This document shows positions 7,138 through 15,690 of a stretch of 64,000 bases of DNA, in pieces. Position 1 is the stretch's first letter; each line of letters opens with the position of its first letter. The notes beneath the pieces are model-generated. The model was not told the DNA's origin. It was given only the letters and a program-made list of their open reading frames with translations, and made no database searches. The stretch is taken from NCBI GenBank assembly GCA_027488115.1, contig JAIYCG010000020.1, positions 1-64,000 on the forward strand, written 5' to 3'. A program made the translations under genes and the position numbers. The DNA comes from Comamonadaceae bacterium. GTDB taxonomy: Bacteria > Pseudomonadota > Gammaproteobacteria > Burkholderiales > Burkholderiaceae_C.

Positions 7138-8322
7138 TTAGAGGCGTTCAAAAATGGCGGCAATGCCTTGACCGCCGCCAATGCACATGGTCACCAAGGC
7201 ATATCGGCCTTGGATGCGTTGCAACTCGTGCAAGGCCTTGACGGTGATTAATGTGCCTGTGGCTCCGATGGGGTGACCCAATGAAATACCGGAACCGTTG
7301 GGGTTGACCTTGGCAGGGTCTAGGCCCAAATCGCGTGAGACGGCACAAGCCTGTGCAGCGAAAGCTTCGTTGGCTTCAATGACATCCAAATCATTCACAC
7401 TCAGACCCGCTTTTTGAAGGGCCAGTTGGGTGGCTGGTACGGGGCCAATGCCCATGTATTTGGGGTCGACTCCGGCGTGCGCATAAGCCACCAATCTGGC
7501 CAAGGGCTTGGCACCACGTGCTTTGGCAGAACCGGCTTCCATCAACACCACGGCGGCGGCGGCGTCGTTGATGCCAGAGGCGTTGCCAGCGGTCACGGTG
7601 CCGTTTTCTTTCAGAAACACAGGCTTGAGTTTGGCCAACTCTTCCATGGTGCAACCCGGCCGGAAGTGCTCGTCCGTGTCGTAGGCGACTTCGCCTTTGC
7701 GAGTCTTCAGCATGATTGGCATGATTTGGTCTTTGAAGTAACCCGCTTGTGTGGCTTTCTCTGCGCGGTTGTGGCTTTCGACGGCCAATTTGTCTTGGTC
7801 TTCCCGAGTGATGCCCCACTTGGCCGCAATGTTCTCGGCAGTCACGCCCATGTGAATGGTGTGAAAGGGGTCGTGCAGAGCGCCCAACAACATGTCAATC
7901 ATTTTGGTGTCGCCCATGCGAGCGCCAAACCGAGTGCTTAAGCTGGCGTAAGGCGCGCGGCTCATGTTTTCTGCACCAGCGCCAATGGCCACATCGGCAT
8001 CACCCAGCAAAATGGATTGGCTGGCTGAGAGGATGGCTTGCAAGCCAGAGCCGCACAGACGGTTGACGTTGAAAGCAGGCGTGCCCTCGGAGCAGCCACC
8101 GTTGATGGCGGCAACTCGGGACAGATACAGGTCTTTGGGTTCAGTATTGACCACATGGCCAAACACCACGTGACCCACATCTTTGCCTTCGGTGTTGGCG
8201 CGCTTGAGTGCTTCACGCACGACTTGAGCACCTAACTCAGTAGGGGCAATGTCTTTGAGGCTGCCCCCAAATGTGCCAATGGCGGTGCGCACTGCGCTGA
8301 CGACGACAACTTCACGGCTCAT
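7138..8322 (-). CDS. bktB: beta-ketothiolase BktB (acetyl-CoA acyltransferase)
   Basis: A 394-residue thiolase. The nucleophilic Cys90 lies in NRLCGSGLQA, His350 in GHPIGATG and the proton-transfer Cys380 in MCIGGGQG. The sequence, from MSREVVVVSAVRTAIGTFGG to GGQGIAAIFERL, closely resembles the BktB of Cupriavidus, which condenses or cleaves C4-C10 3-ketoacyl-CoA and supplies polyhydroxyalkanoate precursors. No phaB or phaC lies beside it. It follows a short-chain dehydrogenase on the same strand by 78 bases, and a probable terminator lies downstream. It may serve beta-oxidation, PHA synthesis or both. Confidence 0.9.
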   Translation of the reverse strand: MSREVVVVSAVRTAIGTFGGSLKDIAPTELGAQVVREALKRANTEGKDVGHVVFGHVVNTEPKDLYLSRVAAINGGCSEGTPAFNVNRLCGSGLQAILSASQSILLGDADVAIGAGAENMSRAPYASLSTRFGARMGDTKMIDMLLGALHDPFHTIHMGVTAENIAAKWGITREDQDKLAVESHNRAEKATQAGYFKDQIMPIMLKTRKGEVAYDTDEHFRPGCTMEELAKLKPVFLKENGTVTAGNASGINDAAAAVVLMEAGSAKARGAKPLARLVAYAHAGVDPKYMGIGPVPATQLALQKAGLSVNDLDVIEANEAFAAQACAVSRDLGLDPAKVNPNGSGISLGHPIGATGTLITVKALHELQRIQGRYALVTMCIGGGQGIAAIFERL

Positions 8323-8400
8323 GTTGGCCTCCTTCGATTTGAATGAATGTGAACTCTCAAGTCTGACCCAAAAAGACTACAGGGTGCTGACAAAAGCAGC

Positions 8401-9159
8401 TTAAGCATCCCTCACATCGCTCACAGGGTTGCTACCAAAATCGGGGCGAGCTAAATAGTCAAGAATGCGCTTGGCCGCATCAGCAGGGGAGGTGAGTTGA
8501 CCGGTGGCTTTGAGTTGCTGGAAGCCGCCTTGGTCTGGAAAACTTTCGGCTGGAGCGGCGCGCAATTGAACTTGCATGTCGGTATCAATGACCCCCGGCG
8601 CCAAAGATGTGACCTTGGCACCATTGGGTTTAAGGGCCTCTTCCAATGCCAGACAGCGCGTGAAGTGGTCCATGCCCGCCTTGGCTGCGCAATAACCCGA
8701 TTGAGAGGCCATGGCACGACGCCCAAGTCCAGAGGATATATTGACCACTTTGCGGGGCACGGGCCAGTTTTCGGTGGCACTGAGAAAGGCCGCGCACAAC
8801 TGCATGGGGGCCTCTAAGCCTACCCGCAAGGCCATGGCCAGATTATGGGGGTCAGCTTCACTTAAAGGTGAAATTCGGGGAATCACACCTGCATTGTTGA
8901 TGAGCGTAGCGCTTTGAAATTGGCTGGCGTTTTGCGCCTTGAGCCATTGTTGCAAGGCCTCACTGGCCCTTGCACCCTCTGCCAAATCATGCGTCCACTG
9001 CGACAATGAAGCGCCAAATTTTTGGGCCAATTCAGTGAGGCTGGCTTGCTGATTGCGAGAAATGCAAATCAGGGTATGGCCCGGTTTTAAAAGTTGCTCT
9101 GCAATGGCCAAGCCCATGCCGCGCGAAGCGCCCGTCAAGATGTAGAGGTGTTGTGTCAT
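8401..9159 (-). CDS. short-chain dehydrogenase/reductase (SDR)
   Basis: A 252-residue classical SDR. The NAD(P)-binding motif TGASRGMGLAIAEQLL is at residues 8-23, the NNAG motif appears as LINNAGVIPR, and the catalytic residues are the Ser of VNISSGLGRRA and the SGYCAAKAGMD Tyr-Lys. The Arg in the nucleotide loop and ISRNQQ suggest NADP preference. The start at MTQHLYIL is supported by an AGAAGA upstream, while the open frame extends 17 codons more. The substrate is unknown. It sits 17 bases after a pseudouridine synthase and upstream of bktB. Confidence 0.85.
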   Translation of the reverse strand: MTQHLYILTGASRGMGLAIAEQLLKPGHTLICISRNQQASLTELAQKFGASLSQWTHDLAEGARASEALQQWLKAQNASQFQSATLINNAGVIPRISPLSEADPHNLAMALRVGLEAPMQLCAAFLSATENWPVPRKVVNISSGLGRRAMASQSGYCAAKAGMDHFTRCLALEEALKPNGAKVTSLAPGVIDTDMQVQLRAAPAESFPDQGGFQQLKATGQLTSPADAAKRILDYLARPDFGSNPVSDVRDA

Positions 9160-9176
9160 GTTGATCTTCTTTCGAT

Positions 9177-9830
9177 TTAAAACGGAACCGTACTTTCGAA
9201 TGCCATCCATTCAGCGGTGACGGGGTGTCTGAATTGCAACTCGCGTGCGTGCAATAAAAGGCGAGGAGATTTTGCCAAAATTTCGGGCGTGGCATACAGG
9301 CTGTCACCCAGTATGGCATGTCCAATGGCCATCATGTGCAAACGCAGTTGGTGTGTTCTTCCCGTAAGTGGTTTCATCTCAACCCGCGTAGCGCTCTCAC
9401 ATGGAGGCCCGCTCTTGATGCGCCATTGCGTATGACTGGGTTTGCCATGGTCCCAATCAATTTTGCTTTTGGGGCGATTGGGCCAATCAATGAGCAGCGG
9501 CATTTGGATGTCATGCCACGCATCAGTGCGGCTTGAATCTTCGCTTCGCAAAATGCCGTTCACCACAGCCTCGTATGTTTTCTGAACTTCTCGCAGCGCA
9601 AAGGCTTGACTCAAAGTACGTTGCACTTGAGGCCCTCTTGCGATGACCACCAAGCCTGAGGTGGCCATGTCCAAACGATGAACCGTGAGCGCATCGGGCC
9701 ATTGCGATTGAGCCCTCACAATGAGGCAGTCTTGCTTGTCTTCACCGCGACCCGGCACGCTCAACAAACCCGATGGTTTGTTCAGGACCAACAGATGGTC
9801 ATCCGCAAACACCATGTCCAGTTCAGACAT
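9177..9830 (-). CDS. RluA-family RNA pseudouridine synthase
   Basis: A 217-residue pseudouridine synthase without an S4 domain. The N-terminal LVLNKPSGLLSVPGRGEDKQD, the catalytic Asp in HRLDMATSGLVV (about residue 48) and GRTHQLRLHMMAIGHAILGD are the family hallmarks. Length and motifs resemble RluA, which modifies 23S rRNA U746 and tRNA U32, but the RNA target is not proven. Translation probably starts at MSELDMVF, two bases after the stop of the upstream cytochrome gene. Confidence 0.85.
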   Translation of the reverse strand: MSELDMVFADDHLLVLNKPSGLLSVPGRGEDKQDCLIVRAQSQWPDALTVHRLDMATSGLVVIARGPQVQRTLSQAFALREVQKTYEAVVNGILRSEDSSRTDAWHDIQMPLLIDWPNRPKSKIDWDHGKPSHTQWRIKSGPPCESATRVEMKPLTGRTHQLRLHMMAIGHAILGDSLYATPEILAKSPRLLLHARELQFRHPVTAEWMAFESTVPF

Positions 9831-9832
9831 GT

Positions 9833-11206
9833 TCAGGGCCCTTGAAGTGATCGAATGCGATTGACTTGCAGTGGGGTCACTTCGGCTGCTTGGTTGCCCC
9901 ATTGCGATCTAAGGTGCGTCAGAACTGCTGCAATTTCGCGATCATCTAAGGTTAGGATGTAAGGCGGCATACCGAAAGGTCTTGGGTTGTGAGCCGTGAC
10001 AACGGGGTAGCCACCATACAAAACGCTTTGAACCAAATTGGTAGGGTCGTTCAACAAGACGGCCCGGTTTTGGGCCAACGCCGGGTAGGCCCCTGGCACA
10101 CCCTGGCCTTGGCTCCGATGGCATTGCGCGCAGTGGTCATCGTAAATTTTGGTTCCCAGGCTCAGCACTTTGGCAGAGGGGCTCAAACCTGCAGAGGCTC
10201 GGGTGTCGGCAGGCTTTGTGGCCGTTGTTGTGACAGCAGATGGCGATGCTTGTTGAGCCAGGTCTTTGAGGTAAGTGGCCACGGCCAAGAGATCGTTGTC
10301 GCGCCAGTGCTGTGTGCTGTGTTGAACCACTTCAGCCATGGGGCCGATGGTGCTGGCTTGGTCGTTTTTACCAGATTGAAGCAGTTGTGCAATGTCTTGC
10401 GCAGTTTGTTGGGACAAGCCTGTTTCTTTCAGGCTAGTGAGTGACGGTGCATACCAATTGATCACTGGCATGCGGCCGCCAGAAAAATCATTCACTGATT
10501 GGATGGCACCCCATTCATTTCGTTCGCTGTGACAGGCTGCGCAATGTCCAAGGCCTTGTGCAAGGTAGGCGCCTCTGTTCCATTCAGGACTTTTTTGAGA
10601 ATTGATTTGGTAGACGCCTGGTGTGAAAAACAAACTCCGCCAAACCGCGATGGCCACAGGCGTTCCGTAGGGCCATGTCAGCGTTTTTGACGGTTTGTCG
10701 ATGGGCTTGTCATTGCTTGCGGGAGTCCATGTTTTGAGCGCATCAAACATGGCATCGCTGTCTTCGCGCGTGATCAGCGTGGTGTGCTGATAAGGAAATA
10801 CCGGCGTCAGCAAACGACCGTCTTTGGATTTGCCATGGTGCAATGCACGCCAAAAATCGTTGGCGTTCCAGGTGCCCAAGCCGTGTTGCGAGTCGGGTGT
10901 GATGTTGCTGCTGTAGACCTTGCCAAAAGGCGTTTCGAAAGCGCGGCCTCCTGAGCCTGCCGCTTGACCGCGTTCAGTGTGGCATGACATGCAATTGCCA
11001 AGCCGAAGCAGTTGATGCCCCTGTTCAATCAAGACATTGTCGGACTGGCCAGCGGCGGTGGCGGTGCTGGTGCTGGCTAAATTGGCGGGTGCTTGTGTTT
11101 CAAACAGGTCGCGATGGTTGTCAAGCCCAATGGCCATGCCCAGCAAGCCACCCACTGTGATCCAGAAGAGCGCAAAGTAACGCCAGAACCGAGGTGGAAA
11201 TATCAT
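9833..11206 (-). CDS. tri-haem membrane-anchored cytochrome c (alcohol-dehydrogenase subunit type)
   Basis: A 457-residue cytochrome with an N-terminal transmembrane anchor (about residues 10-27) and three CXXCH haem sites: CMSCH, CAACH and CAQCH. Three-haem proteins of this length accompany membrane alcohol, aldehyde or gluconate dehydrogenases and pass electrons to quinone or oxidase on the periplasmic face. No dehydrogenase subunit is adjacent. The gene overlaps the upstream dihaem cytochrome by four bases (ATGA) and ends two bases before the pseudouridine synthase start. Confidence 0.85.
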   Translation of the reverse strand: MIFPPRFWRYFALFWITVGGLLGMAIGLDNHRDLFETQAPANLASTSTATAAGQSDNVLIEQGHQLLRLGNCMSCHTERGQAAGSGGRAFETPFGKVYSSNITPDSQHGLGTWNANDFWRALHHGKSKDGRLLTPVFPYQHTTLITREDSDAMFDALKTWTPASNDKPIDKPSKTLTWPYGTPVAIAVWRSLFFTPGVYQINSQKSPEWNRGAYLAQGLGHCAACHSERNEWGAIQSVNDFSGGRMPVINWYAPSLTSLKETGLSQQTAQDIAQLLQSGKNDQASTIGPMAEVVQHSTQHWRDNDLLAVATYLKDLAQQASPSAVTTTATKPADTRASAGLSPSAKVLSLGTKIYDDHCAQCHRSQGQGVPGAYPALAQNRAVLLNDPTNLVQSVLYGGYPVVTAHNPRPFGMPPYILTLDDREIAAVLTHLRSQWGNQAAEVTPLQVNRIRSLQGP

Positions 11207-11979
11207 GGCTGTGCCTTCGACAATTCAGGTGCGCTGCCGCATCGCCAAGGTGCTTTCAAGGGCACTGAAATTTGCTTGGCTGGCAAAGCAGCGGGGGGTA
11301 CGTTTTGTGTTGACAGCCAAGTTGCAACGGCCACCAAATCTTCGGAAGTGAGTCTTTGGACAACGTCACTCATGCAGTCGGGTGCTGCGGCTTTTCTTTG
11401 GTGGGTTTGCCAAGCTCCCAACTGTGCATTCAAATAGTCGAGCGGCAAGCCTAAAAGTCCGGGCACATTGGGCTGTATGCCTGTGAGTTGTGCGCCGTGG
11501 CAAGTGCTGCAGGCGGGCACATTTCGCTTGCTGTCGCCCTCAAGGGCCAATTTTTTGCCTTCAAGCAAAAGTTGATTCGAGACACGTTCGGGGGGTCTGG
11601 CGGCAGGCGGATAAGGTAATTTGAGATTGGAAAAATAGTTTGCCATTTCCTGAAGGTAAGCGTCCGATAGGGGGTCGACCAAGCGCGTCATGAGGTTGTA
11701 ATGACGACGCCCTTCTTGAAAATTTTTGAGCTGGTTGTACAAGTAGCCAGCGGGCTTGCCTGCCAGTCTTGGGTAATACCCATCTGGCCCCGCTTTGCCT
11801 TGTTCACCATGGCATGCGGTGCAGGCTCGGGTCCTTTCGGCCATGTCGTCTTTGAATGAACTGCCTTGGCCTAAGGCCACTTGGGAGAGCAACAAGGTGA
11901 CGCTTGCAAAAAGCCAAGTCAAACTGGCTGGCCTCTTGAAATACTTTGTTTTGGTTGAAAAAAATGATACGAAATACAT
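11203..11979 (-). CDS. dihaem cytochrome c4-like protein
   Basis: A 258-residue exported cytochrome. A signal peptide (hydrophobic about residues 18-36, cleavage near ALGQG) precedes two c-type domains with CTACH (about residue 54) and CSTCH (about residue 153). Two similar domains in tandem are the mark of cytochrome c4, a periplasmic electron carrier to terminal oxidases. It is the first gene of a minus-strand group, coupled by ATGA to a tri-haem cytochrome. The pair forms an electron-transfer unit with no obvious donor enzyme nearby. Confidence 0.85.
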   Translation of the reverse strand: MYFVSFFSTKTKYFKRPASLTWLFASVTLLLSQVALGQGSSFKDDMAERTRACTACHGEQGKAGPDGYYPRLAGKPAGYLYNQLKNFQEGRRHYNLMTRLVDPLSDAYLQEMANYFSNLKLPYPPAARPPERVSNQLLLEGKKLALEGDSKRNVPACSTCHGAQLTGIQPNVPGLLGLPLDYLNAQLGAWQTHQRKAAAPDCMSDVVQRLTSEDLVAVATWLSTQNVPPAALPAKQISVPLKAPWRCGSAPELSKAQP

Positions 11980-12090
11980 GCTGTGAAGAAGCCATCAAGC
12001 TGGCTATGGAGGGCAGGAACCAAGCCCAATCATCCTTGTTTATCAGTTCAGGCGACAATGTAGGGTTTTGAGACTCTAACATTGACCGAT

Positions 12091-12609
12091 ATGTCTGACT
12101 TTGAAGTACGTTTTGCCACTAAAAAAGAGGCTGCTGCAGTGGCCAATCTCCACCTGATTGCCAGCCGCGCGGCCTATGCAGGCCAAGTGCCTGAAGCACA
12201 TTGGGACGCCACGCCCATGGCCAAACGAGTGTCTTATTGGAAAGAAGCCATTGAATATGGTGAGCCCCAAGTGATGGTAGCCATGGAAGGCGACAGCATG
12301 GTGGGCTTTGTGGGCTTCGATCGTTCGCGCGACCCAAAATCTAAAAACACCACAGGCGAAATTTGGGCCATCTATGCAGACCCTGATCGCTTAGGCGAAG
12401 GCGTGGGCTTGGCTTTGTGGGATGCCGCCAGAGAAGGTTTGCTGGAAGAAGACTGTACCGACGTGACCATCTGGGTGCCTTTACTTAACGAGCGCACCGT
12501 GCGCTTTCATGAGTTGGCCGGCTTTAAGCGTGAAATGAACACTGCACGCACAGTGCCCATCGGCAGCGTGAAAGTTGAGGAAGTTCGGATGAAGCGTTCT
12601 TTGGCTTAA
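12091..12609 (+). CDS. GNAT-family N-acetyltransferase
   Basis: A 172-residue acetyltransferase. The central strand EIWAIYADPDRLGEGVGLALWDAA (about residues 87-110) gives the R/Q-x-x-G-x-G/A acetyl-CoA loop in a variant form. LLNERTVRFHELAGFKRE near the C-terminus is the usual last motif. The acceptor is unknown. ATG at MSDFEV is preferred to a TTG three codons upstream, though neither has a clear ribosome site. The next gene, dusC, starts 12 bases downstream, so the two are probably co-transcribed. Confidence 0.8.
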   Translation: MSDFEVRFATKKEAAAVANLHLIASRAAYAGQVPEAHWDATPMAKRVSYWKEAIEYGEPQVMVAMEGDSMVGFVGFDRSRDPKSKNTTGEIWAIYADPDRLGEGVGLALWDAAREGLLEEDCTDVTIWVPLLNERTVRFHELAGFKREMNTARTVPIGSVKVEEVRMKRSLA

Positions 12610-12621
12610 AAATTTTCGAAA

Positions 12622-13632
12622 ATGAAAATTTTGCTTGCCCCCATGGAAGGGCTGTTGGACCACAGCCTCAGAGACACGCTCACCCGCGTGGGCGGCATTG
12701 ACTTGTGTGTGTCCGAATTTATTCGAGTGACAGACGCCGTGCTCCCAAAAAGAGCGTTCTTCCGGGTGGTGCCAGAGTTGTTGAATCAAAGCCAAACACA
12801 CGCAGGTGTGCCCGTGAGGACGCAATTGTTAGGCTCTGACCCCCATATTTTGGCGGCCAATGCTGCGCGTTTGGCCCGGTTAAATCCAGCGGGAATAGAT
12901 TTGAATTTTGGTTGTCCAGCCAAAACAGTCAATCGCCATCGAGGCGGGGCCGTGTTGCTAGATGAGCCCGAATTGATTGGTCAAATTGTGGCGGCAGTTC
13001 GCAAAGCAGTGCCCGCCAATGTGCCAGTGTCTGCCAAGATGCGTTTGGGATTCAACGACGACTTGAGGGCTGAGGATTGCGCGCAGGCCATTGAGGCTGC
13101 AGGTGCAGATCAATTGGTAGTTCATGCCAGAACCAAGGCGCATGGATACCGACCCCCTGCTTACTGGGACCGCATTGCCGATGTGCGCCAATGTGTGAAA
13201 TTGCCCATGGTGGCCAATGGTGAAATATGGTCTGTGGCAGATGCTGTTCGTTGCCGAGAAGTCACGGGTTGCAACGACATCATGATTGGTCGGGGCATGG
13301 TGAACAATCCTGGGCTTGCATTAGAAATTAAATTTCATGATGCCCAAGCGCAAGGCATGACATTCGCTGACATGCCACAGAAATTTTCTTGGCCGCAGTT
13401 GTGGCCCTTGCTCAGTGTATTTTGGACGCGAATGAGCATGCACGTTGCACCGCGCCATCGTGCTGGCCGACTTAAGCAATGGCTCAATTACTTGCGGCGT
13501 CATTACCCTGAAGCTCAGCAAGCATTTGACGGACTCAGGCTGGTTCAAGACCCTACGGTGTTGGCGGCTTGGTTGTCGCAGCCGCTTGCAAAATTTGAGC
13601 AGAAGCCTCAGCTTGAAGCACTTTCAAGTTAG
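12622..13632 (+). CDS. dusC: tRNA-dihydrouridine(16) synthase DusC
   Basis: A 336-residue FMN enzyme of the Dus family that reduces uridine in the D loop of tRNA. APMEGLLDHSLRDTLTRVGGIDLCVSEFIRVTD at the N-terminus is characteristic of the DusC branch (U16). LNFGCPAKTVNRHRGGAVLLDEPE carries the catalytic Cys. VHARTKAHGYRPPAYWD and IGRGMVNNPGLALEI form the FMN-phosphate site. Its last 80 bases overlap, tail to tail, a gene for an Hpt-like protein on the other strand. Confidence 0.92.
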   Translation: MKILLAPMEGLLDHSLRDTLTRVGGIDLCVSEFIRVTDAVLPKRAFFRVVPELLNQSQTHAGVPVRTQLLGSDPHILAANAARLARLNPAGIDLNFGCPAKTVNRHRGGAVLLDEPELIGQIVAAVRKAVPANVPVSAKMRLGFNDDLRAEDCAQAIEAAGADQLVVHARTKAHGYRPPAYWDRIADVRQCVKLPMVANGEIWSVADAVRCREVTGCNDIMIGRGMVNNPGLALEIKFHDAQAQGMTFADMPQKFSWPQLWPLLSVFWTRMSMHVAPRHRAGRLKQWLNYLRRHYPEAQQAFDGLRLVQDPTVLAAWLSQPLAKFEQKPQLEALSS

Positions 13633-13939
13633 CGTGTAAAAGTTCGCTTGCTAATAGAGCGGCAGCTTGCTCTTGGTCTGATTGAATGTGGAGGCACAAT
13701 TTTTCAGTGACCTTGATGTCAGACACCAATGAATCTTGGCAAAACACGGGTGCAAAACCCTTCAATTGGTGCCAAACCTTTTGCAAGACTTCGAAGTTGC
13801 AAGTTTGAATGGCATTGGCAATGACAGGGTCGTCCGCGAGCAAGGTGCTATTGAGCGTTGCTAACAATTGGTGTGCGCTCTGAGCATCACCCAAATAGCC
13901 GACTGCTTTGTCCATCGACAAAAAAAGATGTGCTGTCAT
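13553..13939 (-). CDS. probable Hpt-like (histidine phosphotransfer) small protein
   Basis: A 128-residue helical protein. VWHQLKGFAPVFC around His57 resembles the phosphorylated-histidine helix of Hpt domains (H-x-L-K-G-x-A), and the length fits a single four-helix Hpt module. The identification rests on this motif and the all-helical look only. It could be a degenerate relative. It starts three bases after a Nudix hydrolase stop. Its final 26 codons lie within the dusC coding region on the opposite strand, which is unusual. No kinase or receiver gene is adjacent, but an HTH-receiver fusion lies about 12 kb away. Confidence 0.55.
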   Translation of the reverse strand: MTAHLFLSMDKAVGYLGDAQSAHQLLATLNSTLLADDPVIANAIQTCNFEVLQKVWHQLKGFAPVFCQDSLVSDIKVTEKLCLHIQSDQEQAAALLASELLHANLKVLQAEASAQILQAAATTKPPTP

Positions 13940-13942
13940 GCT

Positions 13943-14728
13943 TTAAAGCTTGCCATGAAGAAGGGCATTTAAACCTCCCTCAGGCTCAAAGCGCTTGTTT
14001 CTGAAATGCAGCCTTGATGGCCCTGGCAGCGCCCGTTGCTGTAGGGGGTGTTTGGGATCACCGGGGTAGCAAATGACCCGCATGCCATCCATATCGAAGG
14101 GCTCTGGTTGAATGACAGGCGGCGTGCGCTGCGCTGCATCTTCAAGCGCATGGTCGACACTCTGAAAGAGGCTCAGGTGCGACAGGCTCATGATTTGAGG
14201 CGGCGCCAACAAGATGCTTCCCTCCCAATACTGCATCAGCGCTTGACGCGGGGTTGCCCACAAAATTTCAGTGGTCTCGTGATTGTCCTGAACAGCAGTT
14301 TGCGCGGCGGGTGCTCTTGCCAAAAAGAAACGCGTGTCGAAACGTTTGGACATCATGGAGGGCATGCGCGGCGTGATCCATCGCGACCATGGTTTCAAGT
14401 CGGTGCAGCTGATGAGGAGGCCGCATTCTTCTTGCGCTTCGCGCAAGGCTGCAACAAACAAACTGCCAGCATGCTCGGGGGTGATGTCGGGCTCACCCAA
14501 TTGAGCATGCAGATCTGAGAGGGCCAGATCGAGGCTTGCCAAGGCGCCAGGACTGGCGTCGGTTTCATCGCGCTTGCCACCCGGAAAAACAAATGCCCCA
14601 CCCAAGTCCTTGGAGTCTGTATGGCGCTTGAGCAACAAAACTTCCAAACCTGACGAGCCCTCCCGCAGCATCAAAACGGTGGCTGCATCGCGCGGCGGCG
14701 TGTCAACGATGTGAGAGGTGATTTGCAT
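13943..14728 (-). CDS. Nudix hydrolase, NUDT19-like (putative CoA pyrophosphatase)
   Basis: A 261-residue Nudix protein. The Nudix box is split: FPGGKRDE (about residues 48-55) and REAQEECGLL (about 96-105) are separated by a longer insert than the standard GX5EX7REUXEEXGU. This is a trait of the NUDT19/RP2 group, which cleaves CoA and CoA esters. MPSMMSKRFDTRFFLA in mid-protein also fits that group. The substrate remains inferred. It precedes the Hpt-like gene with a three-base gap, so the two are probably one transcript. Confidence 0.75.
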   Translation of the reverse strand: MQITSHIVDTPPRDAATVLMLREGSSGLEVLLLKRHTDSKDLGGAFVFPGGKRDETDASPGALASLDLALSDLHAQLGEPDITPEHAGSLFVAALREAQEECGLLISCTDLKPWSRWITPRMPSMMSKRFDTRFFLARAPAAQTAVQDNHETTEILWATPRQALMQYWEGSILLAPPQIMSLSHLSLFQSVDHALEDAAQRTPPVIQPEPFDMDGMRVICYPGDPKHPLQQRALPGPSRLHFRNKRFEPEGGLNALLHGKL

Positions 14729-14778
14729 AGGGGCTTAAATTGAGTAACATCACAAGGCTATCAGATTGAGGAAACAAA

Positions 14779-15690
14779 ATGAGCATCGATTTTCAAGGAC
14801 GTGTCGCCATTGTCACAGGTGCAGGCGGCGGATTGGGCAAGCAGCATGCGCTGGCGCTGGCCAAGCGGGGCGCTAAAGTGCTGGTGAATGACCTCGGGGG
14901 CAATGTTCACGGTGAGGGTGGCTCTGTCAGCGCAGCGCAGGCCGTGGTGGATGAAATTATCAAAGCGGGTGGCGAGGCCATTGCAAACGGTGCCTCTGTG
15001 ACCGACTATGAAGCGGTGCAGGCCATGGTTAAACAAGCCATGGACAAGTGGGGCCGTGTCGATATTTTGGTGAACAACGCCGGTATTTTGCGCGATAAAA
15101 GTTTTTCCAAAATGGAAATTTCAGATTTTCGCTTGGTCATGGAAGTTCACGTGATGGGCGCCGTTCATTGCACCAAAGCCGTGTGGCCCATCATGCAGGC
15201 TCAAAACTATGGCCGAATTGTCATGACCACTTCTTCCAGTGGTCTGTACGGTAACTTTGGTCAAGCCAACTATGGCGCTGCCAAAATGGCACTGGCGGGC
15301 ATGATGCAAACGCTTTCCATTGAGGGCGAAAAATACAATATTCGCGTCAATTCATTGGCGCCCACTGCAGCCACTCGCATGACCGAGGGCCTCATGCCCG
15401 AGGCGGTCTTGAAAGCCCTAGAGCCCCAAGCGGTCGTGCCCGCCATGTTGGTCATGGCGTGTGAAGATGCGCCCAACAGAACCATCCTGTGCGCAGGCGC
15501 AGGCAGTTTTGAAGTGGCCCACATCACCCTCACACAAGGCGTGCATTTGGGGATGTCTGATGACACGCCAGAGCAATTGTTGGCCGCGATGGCTCAGGTC
15601 AAAGACCGCCAAGGCGAGTTGGTGCCAGGATCTGGGTCTGGACAGGGCAGTCTGGAAGTGGGCAAGGCCATGGCCGCCCACAAGGCTTAA
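14779..15690 (+). CDS. SDR of the multifunctional-enzyme type 2 (3-hydroxyacyl-CoA dehydrogenase-like)
   Basis: A 303-residue short-chain dehydrogenase. VTGAGGGLGKQHALALAKRG is the nucleotide loop, followed by VNDLGGNVHGEGGS, an insertion typical of the peroxisomal MFE-2 dehydrogenase family and its bacterial relatives. The catalytic set is TTSSSGLYGNFGQANYGAAK. MFE-2 type enzymes oxidise (3R)-hydroxyacyl-CoA with NAD. A role in fatty-acid or sterol-type acyl-CoA breakdown is plausible and is not shown directly. The last four bases overlap the convergent xthA gene. Confidence 0.83.
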   Translation: MSIDFQGRVAIVTGAGGGLGKQHALALAKRGAKVLVNDLGGNVHGEGGSVSAAQAVVDEIIKAGGEAIANGASVTDYEAVQAMVKQAMDKWGRVDILVNNAGILRDKSFSKMEISDFRLVMEVHVMGAVHCTKAVWPIMQAQNYGRIVMTTSSSGLYGNFGQANYGAAKMALAGMMQTLSIEGEKYNIRVNSLAPTAATRMTEGLMPEAVLKALEPQAVVPAMLVMACEDAPNRTILCAGAGSFEVAHITLTQGVHLGMSDDTPEQLLAAMAQVKDRQGELVPGSGSGQGSLEVGKAMAAHKA

